From contig OW804099.1 in assembly GCA_942159475.1 (NCBI GenBank), positions 10,431,954 to 10,495,953 on the forward strand: a stretch of 64,000 nt of DNA, given 5' to 3'. Every line of letters starts with the position of its first letter. The first letter of the stretch is position 1. Below are positions 18,616-27,302 of this stretch, piece by piece. Below the pieces are notes generated by a model. It had not been told where the DNA came from and searched no databases. It saw only the letters and a program-made list of their open reading frames with translations. Made by a program: the position numbers and the translations under genes. This DNA comes from Sthenelais limicola. Its lineage: Eukaryota; Annelida; Polychaeta; Phyllodocida; Sigalionidae.

Positions 18616-21600
18616 CTATACCTGTTCTACCTCCAGTTCTGACTCCCTCCTCTCTATCGGCCAGTCTTGGCCAATTTCCTCCGTACTTGAAACGTCTTGC
18701 CATCCCCCTTCATCTTCTTCTTCCCCCTGGGCCAATCTTATTTTCTCATAGTCTACCAGGGGTAGTAGATCTGGAGATACAAGCCTCTCCATGAAGTCGC
18801 TTCCCTTTGCAACACTGACCGGCTTGAGATGCGAGACATGGATTGGACGTGGTAAAACCACTCCTGTATCCATCCTCCTCAGTTTCGCTGTGCTACCCGT
18901 AGGCCTAGCACATATGACATAGGGGCCTGAAAAGGTTCTTTGCAATTTGTATGCAGTGCCCGGCTCCAAAAGTCGGTGGACCTTCATGTAGACCAGTGAC
19001 CCTGGCCTAAGTTTGTGTGCCTGAGCTGTCCTATCATAGTACTGTTTCATTTTTGCCTGTGATTCCAACAGATGTTCCCTTGCTAAGTCGCCATATACTT
19101 CCTGTTTCTCTACTATCCTTCCCAATTGCTCAATTAAAGGTTTCATTTCTCCCTCATGGTTTTTCAGCACGTTTTCATGTGGCAGCCTGGGAAAACGACC
19201 ATACATCAGCAGGTAGCCCGGGTACCCTGTGGCCTGTGAATCCGATGCATTCATGGCAAAGACGATTGGTGCCACAAAATGGCACCAATTTTTCTGAGAT
19301 TTTTCAGCATACGCCCTCAGTGAAGTCTTCAAAGACCTATTTAGGCGTTCTATTTGTCCCTGCGATTCAGGGTGGTACGGGCTCCCGTACACTTGTTTAA
19401 TTCCCATTACTGTACAGAAATTTCTAAACAGCTTGCTGGTGAAGGAGCTCCCGTTATCAGAAAAAAGGACACACGGTACTCCCATCACCGATATGATTCT
19501 TTCAAAGAATTCTCCTATCAGGGTCTCTGACCTGATATCTTTCGTCGGCCAGGCTACGCAAAACCTGGTCGCCATGTCGCAAATTGTGTGTACATATTTA
19601 TATCCCCTATCTGACTCTGGGAGAGGCCCTATCGTATCGAGCTCGATACTGTGCCATGCTGCCGGCGCTAGTTCCTTGACTGTAAGAGGCACCCTGATCG
19701 GATTCTGGTTTGGTTTTATTTCCAAGCATTTCCTACATGTTCCCACGTAGTCGCTGATATCCCTTCCCATGGAGGGCCAAAAGTACCTGGGGGCTGCTAT
19801 ACTCATCATTTTATTGACCCCGAAATGTCCACCCAGGCTAGTATCATGCACTTGTCCCAGTAGTTTCTCCACCATCGATCTCGGCACCACTAGTTGTGCT
19901 CTCTCTTCTTTTTCTCCCTTTTTTGTTCTTGGTGGCACCCTGTAGAGTATGCCCCCTGAGATGAGAAAGCAATCGTGTTGCAACAAGATCCCTCTAGCTC
20001 TTGTATTGTCTCTTGGTAATTTTTCTTCTTCTATGTATTTTACCATGTCACCACAGAATTCATCTGTAATTTGTTCTTTCTCGAACACCTCTCTAGTTCC
20101 CAGGGCCCCATACTCCTTCATTATCTTCTCATAGAACTTAGTCTCTGATATTCCCACAGCTGTAGCCCTTACACCTTTCCTTTTTCTTTCTTTGTGATAT
20201 TTTCCTGCTAGAGATGGTACCCCTGGGGATTTTCTTTTCCTCGGTGTCCCCCTCTCCAGCATCTCTCCCTCAGCCTCCTCCTTTTCCTTCTTTTCGTCCA
20301 CCCGCCCTCTACCTTCCTCCCTTACTCCCACCGTTTTCTGTGGTTGTCTCCCCTCTCTCTTTGGTTTGGGTTTTCCCCTTCGCTCTTGCTTCGCCGCTCT
20401 CTCCTCCATCAGCTGTGCCATTTTTCCCGCTAGCTTCCGAATCCTTCTCGTCCTACCTGTAACAGTCATTAGCTCCGCCGTTGCTGCTCCCATCCTGGTC
20501 TCGCCCTTGCCCTCCTTCTCCAGGTATGGCGGGCCGGGTGTGGCTTTTCCTGTCTCCTCGCCTCTTCCTTCTTCCTCTTCTCCAACAGCCCTGCCAACCG
20601 TCTTCTCCTCATCTCTACGTTTATTTCTTAACTTGCCATGTTTTAGTATGGATGGTCTCCGATATTTCCTAATTGGTGACACCCCTATCAGTTCGTTTTT
20701 GTCATAGAATCTGATGTAGTTCACCTCTTTGAACCGTACCTTCCTTTTCATAGGAGCTTGTTCCCCCAATGGCTGAACATCTTCTCCAAAGTATGGCATT
20801 CGTGATAACGTATCAGCTGTGATGTTGCATTTTCCCCGCACATGTTTCAGAGTGAAGTCATAATTGCTGAACCAGTCCACCCATCTCGCCATTCTACCCG
20901 ACAGGTCTTGTTTGGCATTCATTGCTAACAGGGCTGCGTGGTCTGTATATACGCTGAAGTGACTGCCCATCACGTAATGCTTGAACTTGTCTATGGCATA
21001 TCTCACTGCGACCAATTCTTTCTCGGTTGCTGAAAAATTCTGTTCGGAGGCCGTCAGGCTTCGTCCTGCAAACGCTACAGGCCTATGAAAGCCTTCTGGA
21101 TCCGCCTGTGTCAAGCAACAGCCTGCTCCGACTCGAGAAGCATCACAAAATATTGTGAACTCTTTCTCGTAGTCCGGGTATAGCAGTATCACATCCTCAC
21201 ATAGCGATCGCTTTATCGCCCTGAATGCACTTTCTGCCTCATCGTTCCACAGAAATTTCTCCTTCTTACCCAGTTTCTTCGTCAGTTGGTATAGAGGGTA
21301 CATTTTGTCTGAGAAGTTTGGTATGAACGTGCGGTAATAGTTTGCCAGGCCATTAAATGCTCTCATGTTTTTCACACTTTTCGGCCTTGGGTATGATCTG
21401 ATTATTTCCACCTTTTCTGGGTCGGGCTGCAGCCCCTCTTCTGTCACCACAAACCCCAGGAATTGCATTACTGCATAGCCAAATGCACATTTTTCTGCCT
21501 TGAATTTTAGGTTCGCCTTTTTGAATGCTTGGAGCACCTCCTCCACATGCCTCAAGTGCTCCTCCCACGTTGATGATGCAATAATTACATCATCCATGTA

Positions 21601-22374
21601 TGGCAATGCATTTGGCACATACTTTAGTACACCCTCAATGACCGAATGAAAGGCCTTTGGGGATGTCTTCAAGCCCATGGGCATAACCCTATATTGATAC
21701 ACCCCTCTTGGTGTGACAAAACTTGTTTTTGGCTTGTCTTCTGGTCTCAGTGGGACTTGGAAAAACCCAGAGTGGCAGTCCAATTTTGAGAAGAACTTAC
21801 CCCCGAGTCCCCCTACTTCCTCCAGGGTTTGGTCTGCTGATGGGAACACTCTACACTGGTTTTTTATGGCTTTATTAATTTCTCTATAGTCTATCACCAA
21901 CCTATATTTCCTTTCTTGTCCCTCGGCTGCCTTCCCTTTCTCCACCAAGAAGCATGGCGCCGGAAATTCTGATTCTCCATCCGTTTTCTCGATTATTCCT
22001 AGTCTCATTTGTTCATCTAACATTTCTCCCAACACCCTTGACATGTGTGGGTTCATCCTGTAAGGGTTTCTGACAGGCGCCACGTACTCGTCCCTCAGTT
22101 CAATACGATGTGCAAAATTGGGCGTTATCGAAATGGGTGATCGTTTTGATGCAAAAACGTCCTCATAACGTTGAAGCAGGCTTGCCATAGACTCTCTCTG
22201 CTCCCTCGTCAGCTGATCGCCTAGCGTATAATCTATGCTGTTCTTCTGACCTACATTACGCTTCTCGCCTGCTCGGTCGCGCTCGCTCTCAGAAGCCTCG
22301 GCGTTCGCTCCTGTAAAATCAGTCTCACTTACCACTGAGAATGCGCCCAATATGAATCCCTTCTTTAGATTCAT
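18616..22374 (-). CDS. pol: Pol of element A: reverse transcriptase, RNase H, integrase
   Basis: This intact 1252-residue ORF has domains in order. RT is complete with YMDD near residue 258-261; RNase H carries FCDASRVGAG near 410 and TDHAALLAM. Then comes a long charged linker (about 570-740) and an integrase. The integrase has an HHCC zinc-binding region (about 840-885: GHFGVNKM ... CRKC), a DDE core (LDTIGPLPE near 911, SDNGSSF near 973, IERLN about 36 residues later) and a GPY/F-type module (SGPYVICA near 1150). It copies element RNA and inserts the cDNA. Its ATG overlaps the protease TGA as ATGA, and alignment with element B shows the protein is normally continuous with protease. A -1 shift or re-initiation is therefore needed. 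It ends at a GTATAG donor-like sequence. Closest relative in the window: element B pol. Confidence 0.93.
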   Translation of the reverse strand: MNLKKGFILGAFSVVSETDFTGANAEASESERDRAGEKRNVGQKNSIDYTLGDQLTREQRESMASLLQRYEDVFASKRSPISITPNFAHRIELRDEYVAPVRNPYRMNPHMSRVLGEMLDEQMRLGIIEKTDGESEFPAPCFLVEKGKAAEGQERKYRLVIDYREINKAIKNQCRVFPSADQTLEEVGGLGGKFFSKLDCHSGFFQVPLRPEDKPKTSFVTPRGVYQYRVMPMGLKTSPKAFHSVIEGVLKYVPNALPYMDDVIIASSTWEEHLRHVEEVLQAFKKANLKFKAEKCAFGYAVMQFLGFVVTEEGLQPDPEKVEIIRSYPRPKSVKNMRAFNGLANYYRTFIPNFSDKMYPLYQLTKKLGKKEKFLWNDEAESAFRAIKRSLCEDVILLYPDYEKEFTIFCDASRVGAGCCLTQADPEGFHRPVAFAGRSLTASEQNFSATEKELVAVRYAIDKFKHYVMGSHFSVYTDHAALLAMNAKQDLSGRMARWVDWFSNYDFTLKHVRGKCNITADTLSRMPYFGEDVQPLGEQAPMKRKVRFKEVNYIRFYDKNELIGVSPIRKYRRPSILKHGKLRNKRRDEEKTVGRAVGEEEEGRGEETGKATPGPPYLEKEGKGETRMGAATAELMTVTGRTRRIRKLAGKMAQLMEERAAKQERRGKPKPKREGRQPQKTVGVREEGRGRVDEKKEKEEAEGEMLERGTPRKRKSPGVPSLAGKYHKERKRKGVRATAVGISETKFYEKIMKEYGALGTREVFEKEQITDEFCGDMVKYIEEEKLPRDNTRARGILLQHDCFLISGGILYRVPPRTKKGEKEERAQLVVPRSMVEKLLGQVHDTSLGGHFGVNKMMSIAAPRYFWPSMGRDISDYVGTCRKCLEIKPNQNPIRVPLTVKELAPAAWHSIELDTIGPLPESDRGYKYVHTICDMATRFCVAWPTKDIRSETLIGEFFERIISVMGVPCVLFSDNGSSFTSKLFRNFCTVMGIKQVYGSPYHPESQGQIERLNRSLKTSLRAYAEKSQKNWCHFVAPIVFAMNASDSQATGYPGYLLMYGRFPRLPHENVLKNHEGEMKPLIEQLGRIVEKQEVYGDLAREHLLESQAKMKQYYDRTAQAHKLRPGSLVYMKVHRLLEPGTAYKLQRTFSGPYVICARPTGSTAKLRRMDTGVVLPRPIHVSHLKPVSVAKGSDFMERLVSPDLLPLVDYEKIRLAQGEEEDEGGWQDVSSTEEIGQDWPIERRESELEVEQV

Positions 22375-22922
22375 AGTTTTTCCGCGGCATTAAATATTGT
22401 TACCGGTACGTTATTTCCCCCTTTCTGCAGCCTCACCAGGGCTCTTTTCACTGCAAACGGGACCTGTATATTTCTTCTCAACTTATCGACCACGCCCACC
22501 CTGTCATTCAGGTCCCTATGGCTGTACACCACCGCCATGCATGTAAACTCGGCCCTGGGCGGTATGCTTTTGGGCTTTGTGAGTCTTACAGCATAGCATT
22601 CGGGTTCCTTCAGGTCGAAGTCTATAACCGCTCTTCTCTGTTTCAGGAAGTCCACTCCCATGATACACTGGAGAGACAAGTCTCTCACCACATAGAACCA
22701 GACCTCCATCCACAGGCCCCCCATTGTTAGCCCAACTTTTACCCTCTGCTCAGCCAAATGCTTGCCTCCATCAGCTGTGTACACTTCCAGCTGTGATTCT
22801 GACACCTGGAGCAATGCCCCTTTTTGTTTGAGCACCCTATTATACATGTTATGGGATATGCAACTTATACTCGCTCCCGTATCTACCAAACACTGAATAT
22901 TCAGAGACCCAATTTTACACAA
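22371..22922 (-). CDS. pro: Retropepsin-type protease of element A
   Basis: The 183-residue ORF has the aspartic-protease active site CLVDTGAS at residues 11-18 and the flap-distal motif CIMGVDFL near 86-93, as in Ty3/gypsy proteases. The reading frame really begins upstream of the ATG: homologous residues start just after the previous ORF's stop, in its -1 frame, near a run of seven G (minus strand, about 22,964-22,970). The end overlaps the pol start. It would process the Gag and Pol polyproteins. Confidence 0.85.
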   Translation of the reverse strand: MCKIGSLNIQCLVDTGASISCISHNMYNRVLKQKGALLQVSESQLEVYTADGGKHLAEQRVKVGLTMGGLWMEVWFYVVRDLSLQCIMGVDFLKQRRAVIDFDLKEPECYAVRLTKPKSIPPRAEFTCMAVVYSHRDLNDRVGVVDKLRRNIQVPFAVKRALVRLQKGGNNVPVTIFNAAEKL

Positions 22923-22948
22923 TGTCCTGCAATTATTGAGCTTGATGG

Positions 22949-23473
22949 TTACCTTTCCTTCCCCCCCGTCCCCTTTTTTAGTGTCAGTTTCACCTCTTTT
23001 TCTCCACCCTCCCCCTCCCTCTTCCCCTGAGAATCTCCTCTCGTTTTCCTTTGTTTGGTTTCTCTCAGTTTTGCATCATTTTTGGACTCCTCTCCATTGT
23101 CACTGTCACAGGAGTTGATGCTTACCACTTTACTCCCCCCAATCCTTTGTTTGGTTCTACTCAGTTTTGCATCATTTTTGGACTCCTCTCCATTGTCACT
23201 GTCACAGGAGTTGATGCTTACCACTCTACTTCCACCAATACATATATTACTTTTCGCAGGGGATGTCTGTTGCCTCTCTCTTTTTTCCCTCTCTCTCATT
23301 TCTCTCTTCTTTTCCTGAATCTTCCACCTTCTTTCTTTTTGTCCCCACCTCTTCTTTAGGTACCTAGCCATTTCTTTTCCCTCTTTGCTCAGGTCTTTCA
23401 CCTTTCCTTCTCTTATTGTTTTTACTACATTCTCAGACATATCCCCTGTCTCTGCCGCACTGGTTGGTGGCAT
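22949..23473 (-). CDS. Charged linker between Gag and protease, with internal duplication (element A)
   Basis: A 174-residue hydrophilic frame corresponding to the N-terminal part of the element B Pol frame. It contains a 31-residue tandem duplication (VVSINSCDSDNGEESKNDA and flanks) encoded by a 93-bp direct repeat at about 23,060-23,245, nearly perfect. It is entered from Gag by a -1 shift at AAATTTT (see the separate entry) and leaves to the protease frame by a further -1 at a G run. No enzymatic domain; probably a flexible spacer. Confidence 0.6.
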   Translation of the reverse strand: MPPTSAAETGDMSENVVKTIREGKVKDLSKEGKEMARYLKKRWGQKERRWKIQEKKREMREREKRERQQTSPAKSNICIGGSRVVSINSCDSDNGEESKNDAKLSRTKQRIGGSKVVSINSCDSDNGEESKNDAKLRETKQRKTRGDSQGKREGEGGEKEVKLTLKKGTGGKER

Positions 23474-23506
23474 ACCAGCCGGCCTGCTTATTGAAAATTT
23501 GGGCGG
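23446..23506 (-). promoter_or_regulatory. Candidate -1 frameshift signal, gag to pro (element A)
   Basis: In the gag frame A AAT TTT (heptamer AAATTTT) is followed by CAA and the gag stop TAA. About ten bases downstream, GCCGGCTGGT can pair with ACCAGTGCGGC (nine pairs, small internal loop, nine-base loop). A -1 step opens directly into the next ORF. Element B has a stronger signal at the same junction. Confidence 0.55.
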
Positions 23507-24498
23507 TAGACGCCTTTCTCAATTCTCCCTCCTCCCTGTCGGGGGCCCTGTTCGCGATCCTTTTCTTGATCTCTCCTCCTCTTCTCTCCCTCCTGTCTCT
23601 TCTCTGCTTCTTCTCTTCTTGGAGTCCATTCTCTCCTCCTCTCTGCCGGTTTTCCTTCCTCTTGTTCTTTCTCTTCTCTGGGATTTCTGTCCTCACAAGG
23701 GGAGACATTGTAGCCTTTCATGCTCAGGGAGGCAATCATTTCCGCTGTTGACCCTATCAGATGTAGCTTAAGGGCCTTTTCATTCTGGATGTCCAGCAGT
23801 TCGTGCTTAATAGCCGCTCTTCTTGCTTCCTCGCATGTCCTGGGCGCTTCCGTCAGGACTCTCTCTGCCAACCCGTCTTTTAGGCCCGCGATGAATGCTT
23901 TTAGTTTTTCTCCTTCCTCCAACGAGGTTCTTGCTAGCAGAACCAACATCGAGTCTGCATACTTCTCCACCGTTTCCCCTTTAGCCTGGCGACGGCGGGA
24001 ATAGTCATCTTTAACCTCGCTATATGGCATTTCGTGGAATTTCTCCAGGAATTTGGCCTTGACATCTGCATATGTAACTGCACCTCCCTGCCTTGCCGTT
24101 ATTGAAGTGATTTGCTTATAGTAGGCCTTAGCTGACCCATCCAACCGTCCTGCTAATCCTTGCAACCAGTATTGTTCTCCAATTCCCAGCGCTCTTGCAT
24201 AGTCCTCATACTCTACCATGAATTCTTGGACAGAGCGAGTTGCAGTCGAATGCTTAAAGTTCTCCGGACCAATTATGAAATGCCTCATCGCCGCTCCTCC
24301 TCCCCTATCTTGCCCTCTTCCTTGTTCTGCCCTAATGGGTGCGATTGTATTTGGCAACTGGTACATCTCTCCCTCCTCCTCCTCTTCTTGCTTGACCACT
24401 CGCTTGCCATCCACCCACACACTTGGTCTGTATCTGTATCCACTTTGCAAGTTTTGGGATCCTTGATCTAGTTTGACGTTTCTCAAATCTCTGATCAT
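23488..24498 (-). CDS. gag: Gag capsid region of element A
   Basis: The 336-residue ORF contains a Ty3/gypsy-type capsid (retrotrans_gag) region at about residues 65-225. Recognisable pieces are YWLQGLAGRLDGSAKAYY, FLEKFHEMPYSEV and ETVEKYADSML. It aligns with element B Gag (YLSGRAKTFYNQ, FISKFSELPLAEV). The C-terminus is a long Arg/Glu/Lys-rich tail without a CCHC zinc knuckle. Upstream, the previous ORF ends six bases before this start and continues in the -1 frame, so the natural Gag is probably one longer chain interrupted here. It forms the particle shell. Confidence 0.82.
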   Translation of the reverse strand: MIRDLRNVKLDQGSQNLQSGYRYRPSVWVDGKRVVKQEEEEEGEMYQLPNTIAPIRAEQGRGQDRGGGAAMRHFIIGPENFKHSTATRSVQEFMVEYEDYARALGIGEQYWLQGLAGRLDGSAKAYYKQITSITARQGGAVTYADVKAKFLEKFHEMPYSEVKDDYSRRRQAKGETVEKYADSMLVLLARTSLEEGEKLKAFIAGLKDGLAERVLTEAPRTCEEARRAAIKHELLDIQNEKALKLHLIGSTAEMIASLSMKGYNVSPCEDRNPREEKEQEEGKPAERRREWTPRREEAEKRQEGEKRRRDQEKDREQGPRQGGGRIEKGVYRPNFQ

Positions 24499-24503
24499 AT
24501 CGG

Positions 24504-25076
24504 TCAGTTCTTTCTGGTCTCTCTTAACCTATCCGCCGTAGCTCGAATTATCTGGTCCTTCTCCTTACTACTTCTCTTCAGAGTGTCTAGTTCTGCTGTT
24601 AGCCATCCCGCTCTGATATCCCTCTCCTGTCTGCCTCTTTCCATTTCCTCGAACCACTCTCTATGGCGGGTTTCCTTATCTTGTTCCTCCAAGTCTCTTG
24701 CACGTTCTCTCTGTTCCCACTGCTCTCTGTCACTCTCCTCCTTTCTTCCCCATTTAGCTCTCTCTTTCTTCTCTTCTTCCAATTCCTTTTTCAGGCCGTT
24801 TATTTCTTGTAGGTGGAACTCTTTTTCCTTCTGCATGGCCTCTCCTCTCTGCTTATCTCTCCCTTCCAACACTTGTCGCATCTCCAACCAATCCCTTTGT
24901 AATGTTATCATATTTTCTTTGGCCTCTCTCTCTGCTGCCATTGCCCGCTGCTGGGCCCCATCTTCCCATGCTGCCTTCATGAGGTCAATTTTTGCTTCAT
25001 ACCTTGCTTCGGTATCTCTCAGCATCTTCTTAGTTGTTCTATCCCAGTCTCCTCTCATATCCTGGACGGCCGGCAT
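24504..25076 (-). CDS. gag: Coiled-coil part of element A Gag
   Basis: The 190-residue frame is almost entirely charged and heptad-like (Glu, Lys, Arg, Gln, Leu), a long predicted coiled coil from about residue 10 to 185. It precedes the capsid frame, separated by one -1 frame change near 24,506. I read it as a middle Gag segment. Frame changes could be decay or a real expression device. Upstream lies a 470-bp interruption (25,077-25,545). Confidence 0.6.
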   Translation of the reverse strand: MPAVQDMRGDWDRTTKKMLRDTEARYEAKIDLMKAAWEDGAQQRAMAAEREAKENMITLQRDWLEMRQVLEGRDKQRGEAMQKEKEFHLQEINGLKKELEEEKKERAKWGRKEESDREQWEQRERARDLEEQDKETRHREWFEEMERGRQERDIRAGWLTAELDTLKRSSKEKDQIIRATADRLRETRKN

Positions 25077-25545
25077 CCAATCGCCTATGTAATTTACATA
25101 GCATAGCTATAATTGAACATTTCCAACGATGCCCGATAATTCGGGTTTCTCGTTATATACTAACGCACGGCGAGGGGATATGTGTTTTCCGATGTATTTT
25201 CCCCGTAAAACTACGCTATTATCACTCTCTCTCGATATCAGTGATACTACACTACAACTTGGACGGAAGGAATTGTTTCATATGGCCATATTTAAAAAAG
25301 AAACAAAAAATATGGTTACCTATTTCCATCCCGTTTCTAGGGGGCTCACGAGCATTGCCAAATAAGTACCAATTAACACTCTACCGTTGGTCAGGCTCAG
25401 CGCTGACCAACGCTTGTCAACACAACAATCAACAGCTTTGTGTGGGAGGGGGGGCGGGGGGTCGGTCCAATAGACCATAGAGAGAGGTTGACTATCTCTC
25501 ACAAGCAGCTAATTTATCACAGTAAAATGTATATTCTGGGGCGAT
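25077..25545. other. Interruption of gag: intron-like or inserted sequence
   Basis: Non-coding DNA of different composition separates two gag frames. On the minus strand it begins CAGAA|GTAAAT and ends TTACATAG|GC, so GT-AG intron borders are available. Alternatively GTAAAT occurs at both edges, as a short target duplication of an insertion would. It includes a C-run near 25,445-25,462 (G on the plus strand) and a GTTGGTCAG/CTGACCAAC dyad near 25,385-25,410. Confidence 0.45.
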
Positions 25546-26199
25546 TTACTTCTGGATCGTTCGGTGGGTGTCATCCTCTGCAGTTTTCAGGGCATCTTGT
25601 GTGCGTCGCAACTCTCTGCTAATAACATCCATACCTTGTCTCAGTAGGTCCTCTCTAGCCGATGGGGAGCTAAAGTAGTCGAAGTCGGGATTGTAAGGCT
25701 GTGGCTGGAACCCAGCTGGTGAATAATATGGGGGTTTTTCTTCTGAGTACATTCTCTCCGGTTGAAGGGGTGGAGGCATGCCCATATATTCCATGCCTGC
25801 AAAAGGGTTTGTTGCGCTAAGCTCTTCTCCTCCTGTTGCCCCTAGTTCCTCCCCTTTTACCTTCGCATAGCTGGGTGGGGGTTGGGTCTTTATTGGTGTT
25901 TTTCCTTCATCACTGCTTGCACTGGTATCAGATCCATTCCCGTCCTTTGCTTTGGTTGCCCTATTCACATGGATCCCCACACTTGGTTTTATTGCTTCAC
26001 TCATTTTGGCCAGTCTTTTCTCCAACAACTTAGATAATCTTCTTAAGCCCTCCCTCAATGTATCGACCTTCTGTTTTTCTGCCTGGTGTATCCTCTCCGT
26101 TGTTTCCACAAATCTTTTGGCTGAAGCTGTTACCCTCTCATTATTTTCTTTTATCTCGCTGACCAGCTCAGCTACAGTGGACTTCTTTTCCGTCGTCAT
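25546..26199 (-). CDS. gag: N-terminal Gag of element A with PPxY motifs
   Basis: The 217-residue ORF starts 64 nt after the inferred 5' LTR, the normal place for gag. An N-terminal coiled-coil-like region (residues 5-75) is followed by a Pro/Gly/Ser-rich region holding two PPxY motifs, PPSY at 108-111 and PPYY at 156-159. A helical C-terminus follows. PPxY motifs recruit Nedd4-type ubiquitin ligases for budding in retroviruses. Together with env this suggests particles able to leave the cell, an inference from motifs alone. The chain is probably meant to continue into the coiled-coil frame at 25,076. Confidence 0.65.
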   Translation of the reverse strand: MTTEKKSTVAELVSEIKENNERVTASAKRFVETTERIHQAEKQKVDTLREGLRRLSKLLEKRLAKMSEAIKPSVGIHVNRATKAKDGNGSDTSASSDEGKTPIKTQPPPSYAKVKGEELGATGGEELSATNPFAGMEYMGMPPPLQPERMYSEEKPPYYSPAGFQPQPYNPDFDYFSSPSAREDLLRQGMDVISRELRRTQDALKTAEDDTHRTIQK

Positions 26200-26245
26200 T
26201 AGTTAATATTAAATTCCACCTACCCTGTTATCAGCCACGCTAATC

Positions 26246-26263
26246 CCGAGGTTCTCCAACCAG
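26246..26263 (-). promoter_or_regulatory. Candidate primer-binding site, element A
   Basis: On the minus strand the LTR ends ...TAACA and is followed by C and TGGTTGGAGAACC. TGG one base from the LTR is the usual start of a tRNA primer-binding site; the same C-TGG spacing occurs in element B. I did not assign a tRNA. Confidence 0.5.
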
Positions 26264-26847
26264 TGTTACGTAGCGATCTTATGATTAACGGTGATTCAGG
26301 TGTAGGGGTAATATTACTATATAGAGCAAAGTATTTCTCAGCACATGATGGTAGTCCTAGGGGTAGAACTCCTCATAGTAGGATTAGGGTCTTCCCTGTA
26401 GTCCTCTTTAGTTTCCATTCGAGATATTGAGTATTATATGTACTACTGGTATAGATATCAGTTATATGAGTTTGGTGTAGAGTCCATGACGTATATATTC
26501 AGTCTCTGCTCTCTAGGTAGAAGTGTGGCCTATACTGGCCTCCCAGGAGTGGGGTGAGAATCCCATCTCCCTATGTCACTATAGTAACTATGTAGCAATG
26601 GAGTCAACTCAAGGAAGCAACACAACACAAGAAGTCTAGTTATGAGCCCAAACTGTATTCCTCTTGAAGAACATGAGTATATATATGTGAGATGTCAGGG
26701 TTGTTATTCGTTCCCCCCTTTGGGCCTATCCCTCCCCTCCCTTACTCTTGGCCCCTCCCTTCCCTCTATGCTCTCCTGGCTCTACTGGCAATTTAGTATC
26801 CTACTACCCTCCCCTGCTACCCCCTGGTGTAAACGACAGTTACTACA
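26264..26847 (-). repeat. 5' LTR of element A
   Basis: It is bounded by TG and CA: on the plus strand it starts TGTTACGTAGCG and ends GTTACTACA. The distal 144 bp match the partial LTR at 5844-5987. A TATATATA sequence near 26,676-26,690 could serve the minus-strand promoter. The proximal 440 bp have no second copy in the window, so the LTR extent rests on the primer-binding site and the gag position. Confidence 0.55.
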
Positions 26848-27072
26848 GTTCCGAGACAAACCGCTCCGGTGGTACCGTCGGCAACACTTCCGTAGTTACA
26901 TCAACTGACACCAGGGGCGCTGTTCACTCAGTCAGTGAACAGCGCCGAGGCCCACGGGTGGGGTGGGGTGGAGAAAGAGACGGCTGGGTGTTGGGTAGTT
27001 CATCGGCAACTGTTTTTCTTTATTCATATAACCAAACACTAACCACAGCAAACCCTGTACAAATCGTAATAT
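26848..27072. other. Flank of element A with a 13-bp-arm hairpin
   Basis: Non-coding. A perfect inverted repeat with arms GGCGCTGTTCACT (26,916-26,928) and AGTGAACAGCGCC (26,934-26,946) and a five-base spacer lies about 70 bp outside the LTR. Confidence 0.6.
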
Positions 27073-27302
27073 CCAGAGGGTATGATGGCAAGGTCGGCGC
27101 TGGGGGCGCAATTTTGATGGGAACGACGGGGAATATTTACTACATAAATATAGATTGTTTTTGTTGATTAACACTATCAAGACCCTACCTGCTTCCCTCC
27201 CTCCTATGGCGTCTGCCGACGCATCCAAATCATTTCGTTTTTTCGCTTTAATCCTGTGGACCACATCCCCAATCATGGCCATGCATGACACGGTGATGTG
27301 GA
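27073..27302 (+). repeat. Dispersed repeat 'X', copy 2
   Basis: Same family as 5460-5740 and 56,638-56,900, plus orientation. It starts CCAGAGGGTATGATGG and carries AATATAGATTGTTTTTGT and CTTCCCTCCCTCCTATGGCG. The distal CRE is lost in this copy. Confidence 0.75.

Larger units (their letters stand above)
5844..26847 (-). mobile_element. Element A: about 21-kb envelope-bearing Ty3/gypsy-type LTR element with accessory gene array
   Basis: Minus-strand order: 5' LTR (26,264-26,847), gag frames, protease, RT/RNase H/integrase, six related small ORFs, env, a small acidic ORF and a partial 3' LTR (5844-5987). The 144-bp blocks at the two ends are the same length and differ at four positions by eye. 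The right LTR is followed by CTGG in primer-binding position, 64 nt before the first gag ATG. The left block is preceded (minus strand) by a purine tract. The left LTR matches only in its first 144 bp; beyond that comes other sequence, so the terminus is truncated or rearranged. Twenty-one kilobases is very long for such an element. Boundaries are inferred; gene content is seen directly. Confidence 0.7.

Noticed and set aside
11723..20707. Many plus-strand frames of 60-190 codons rich in Ser, Pro, Leu and Phe
   Set aside because: They lie opposite real minus-strand genes or purine-rich spacers and reflect the C/T-rich composition; none has a domain.
5844..26847. The 144-bp end blocks as target DNA duplicated by insertion
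   Set aside because: Target duplications of such elements are about 4-6 bp; equal length, TG/CA borders and an adjacent purine tract fit LTR sequence better, though it is not proven.
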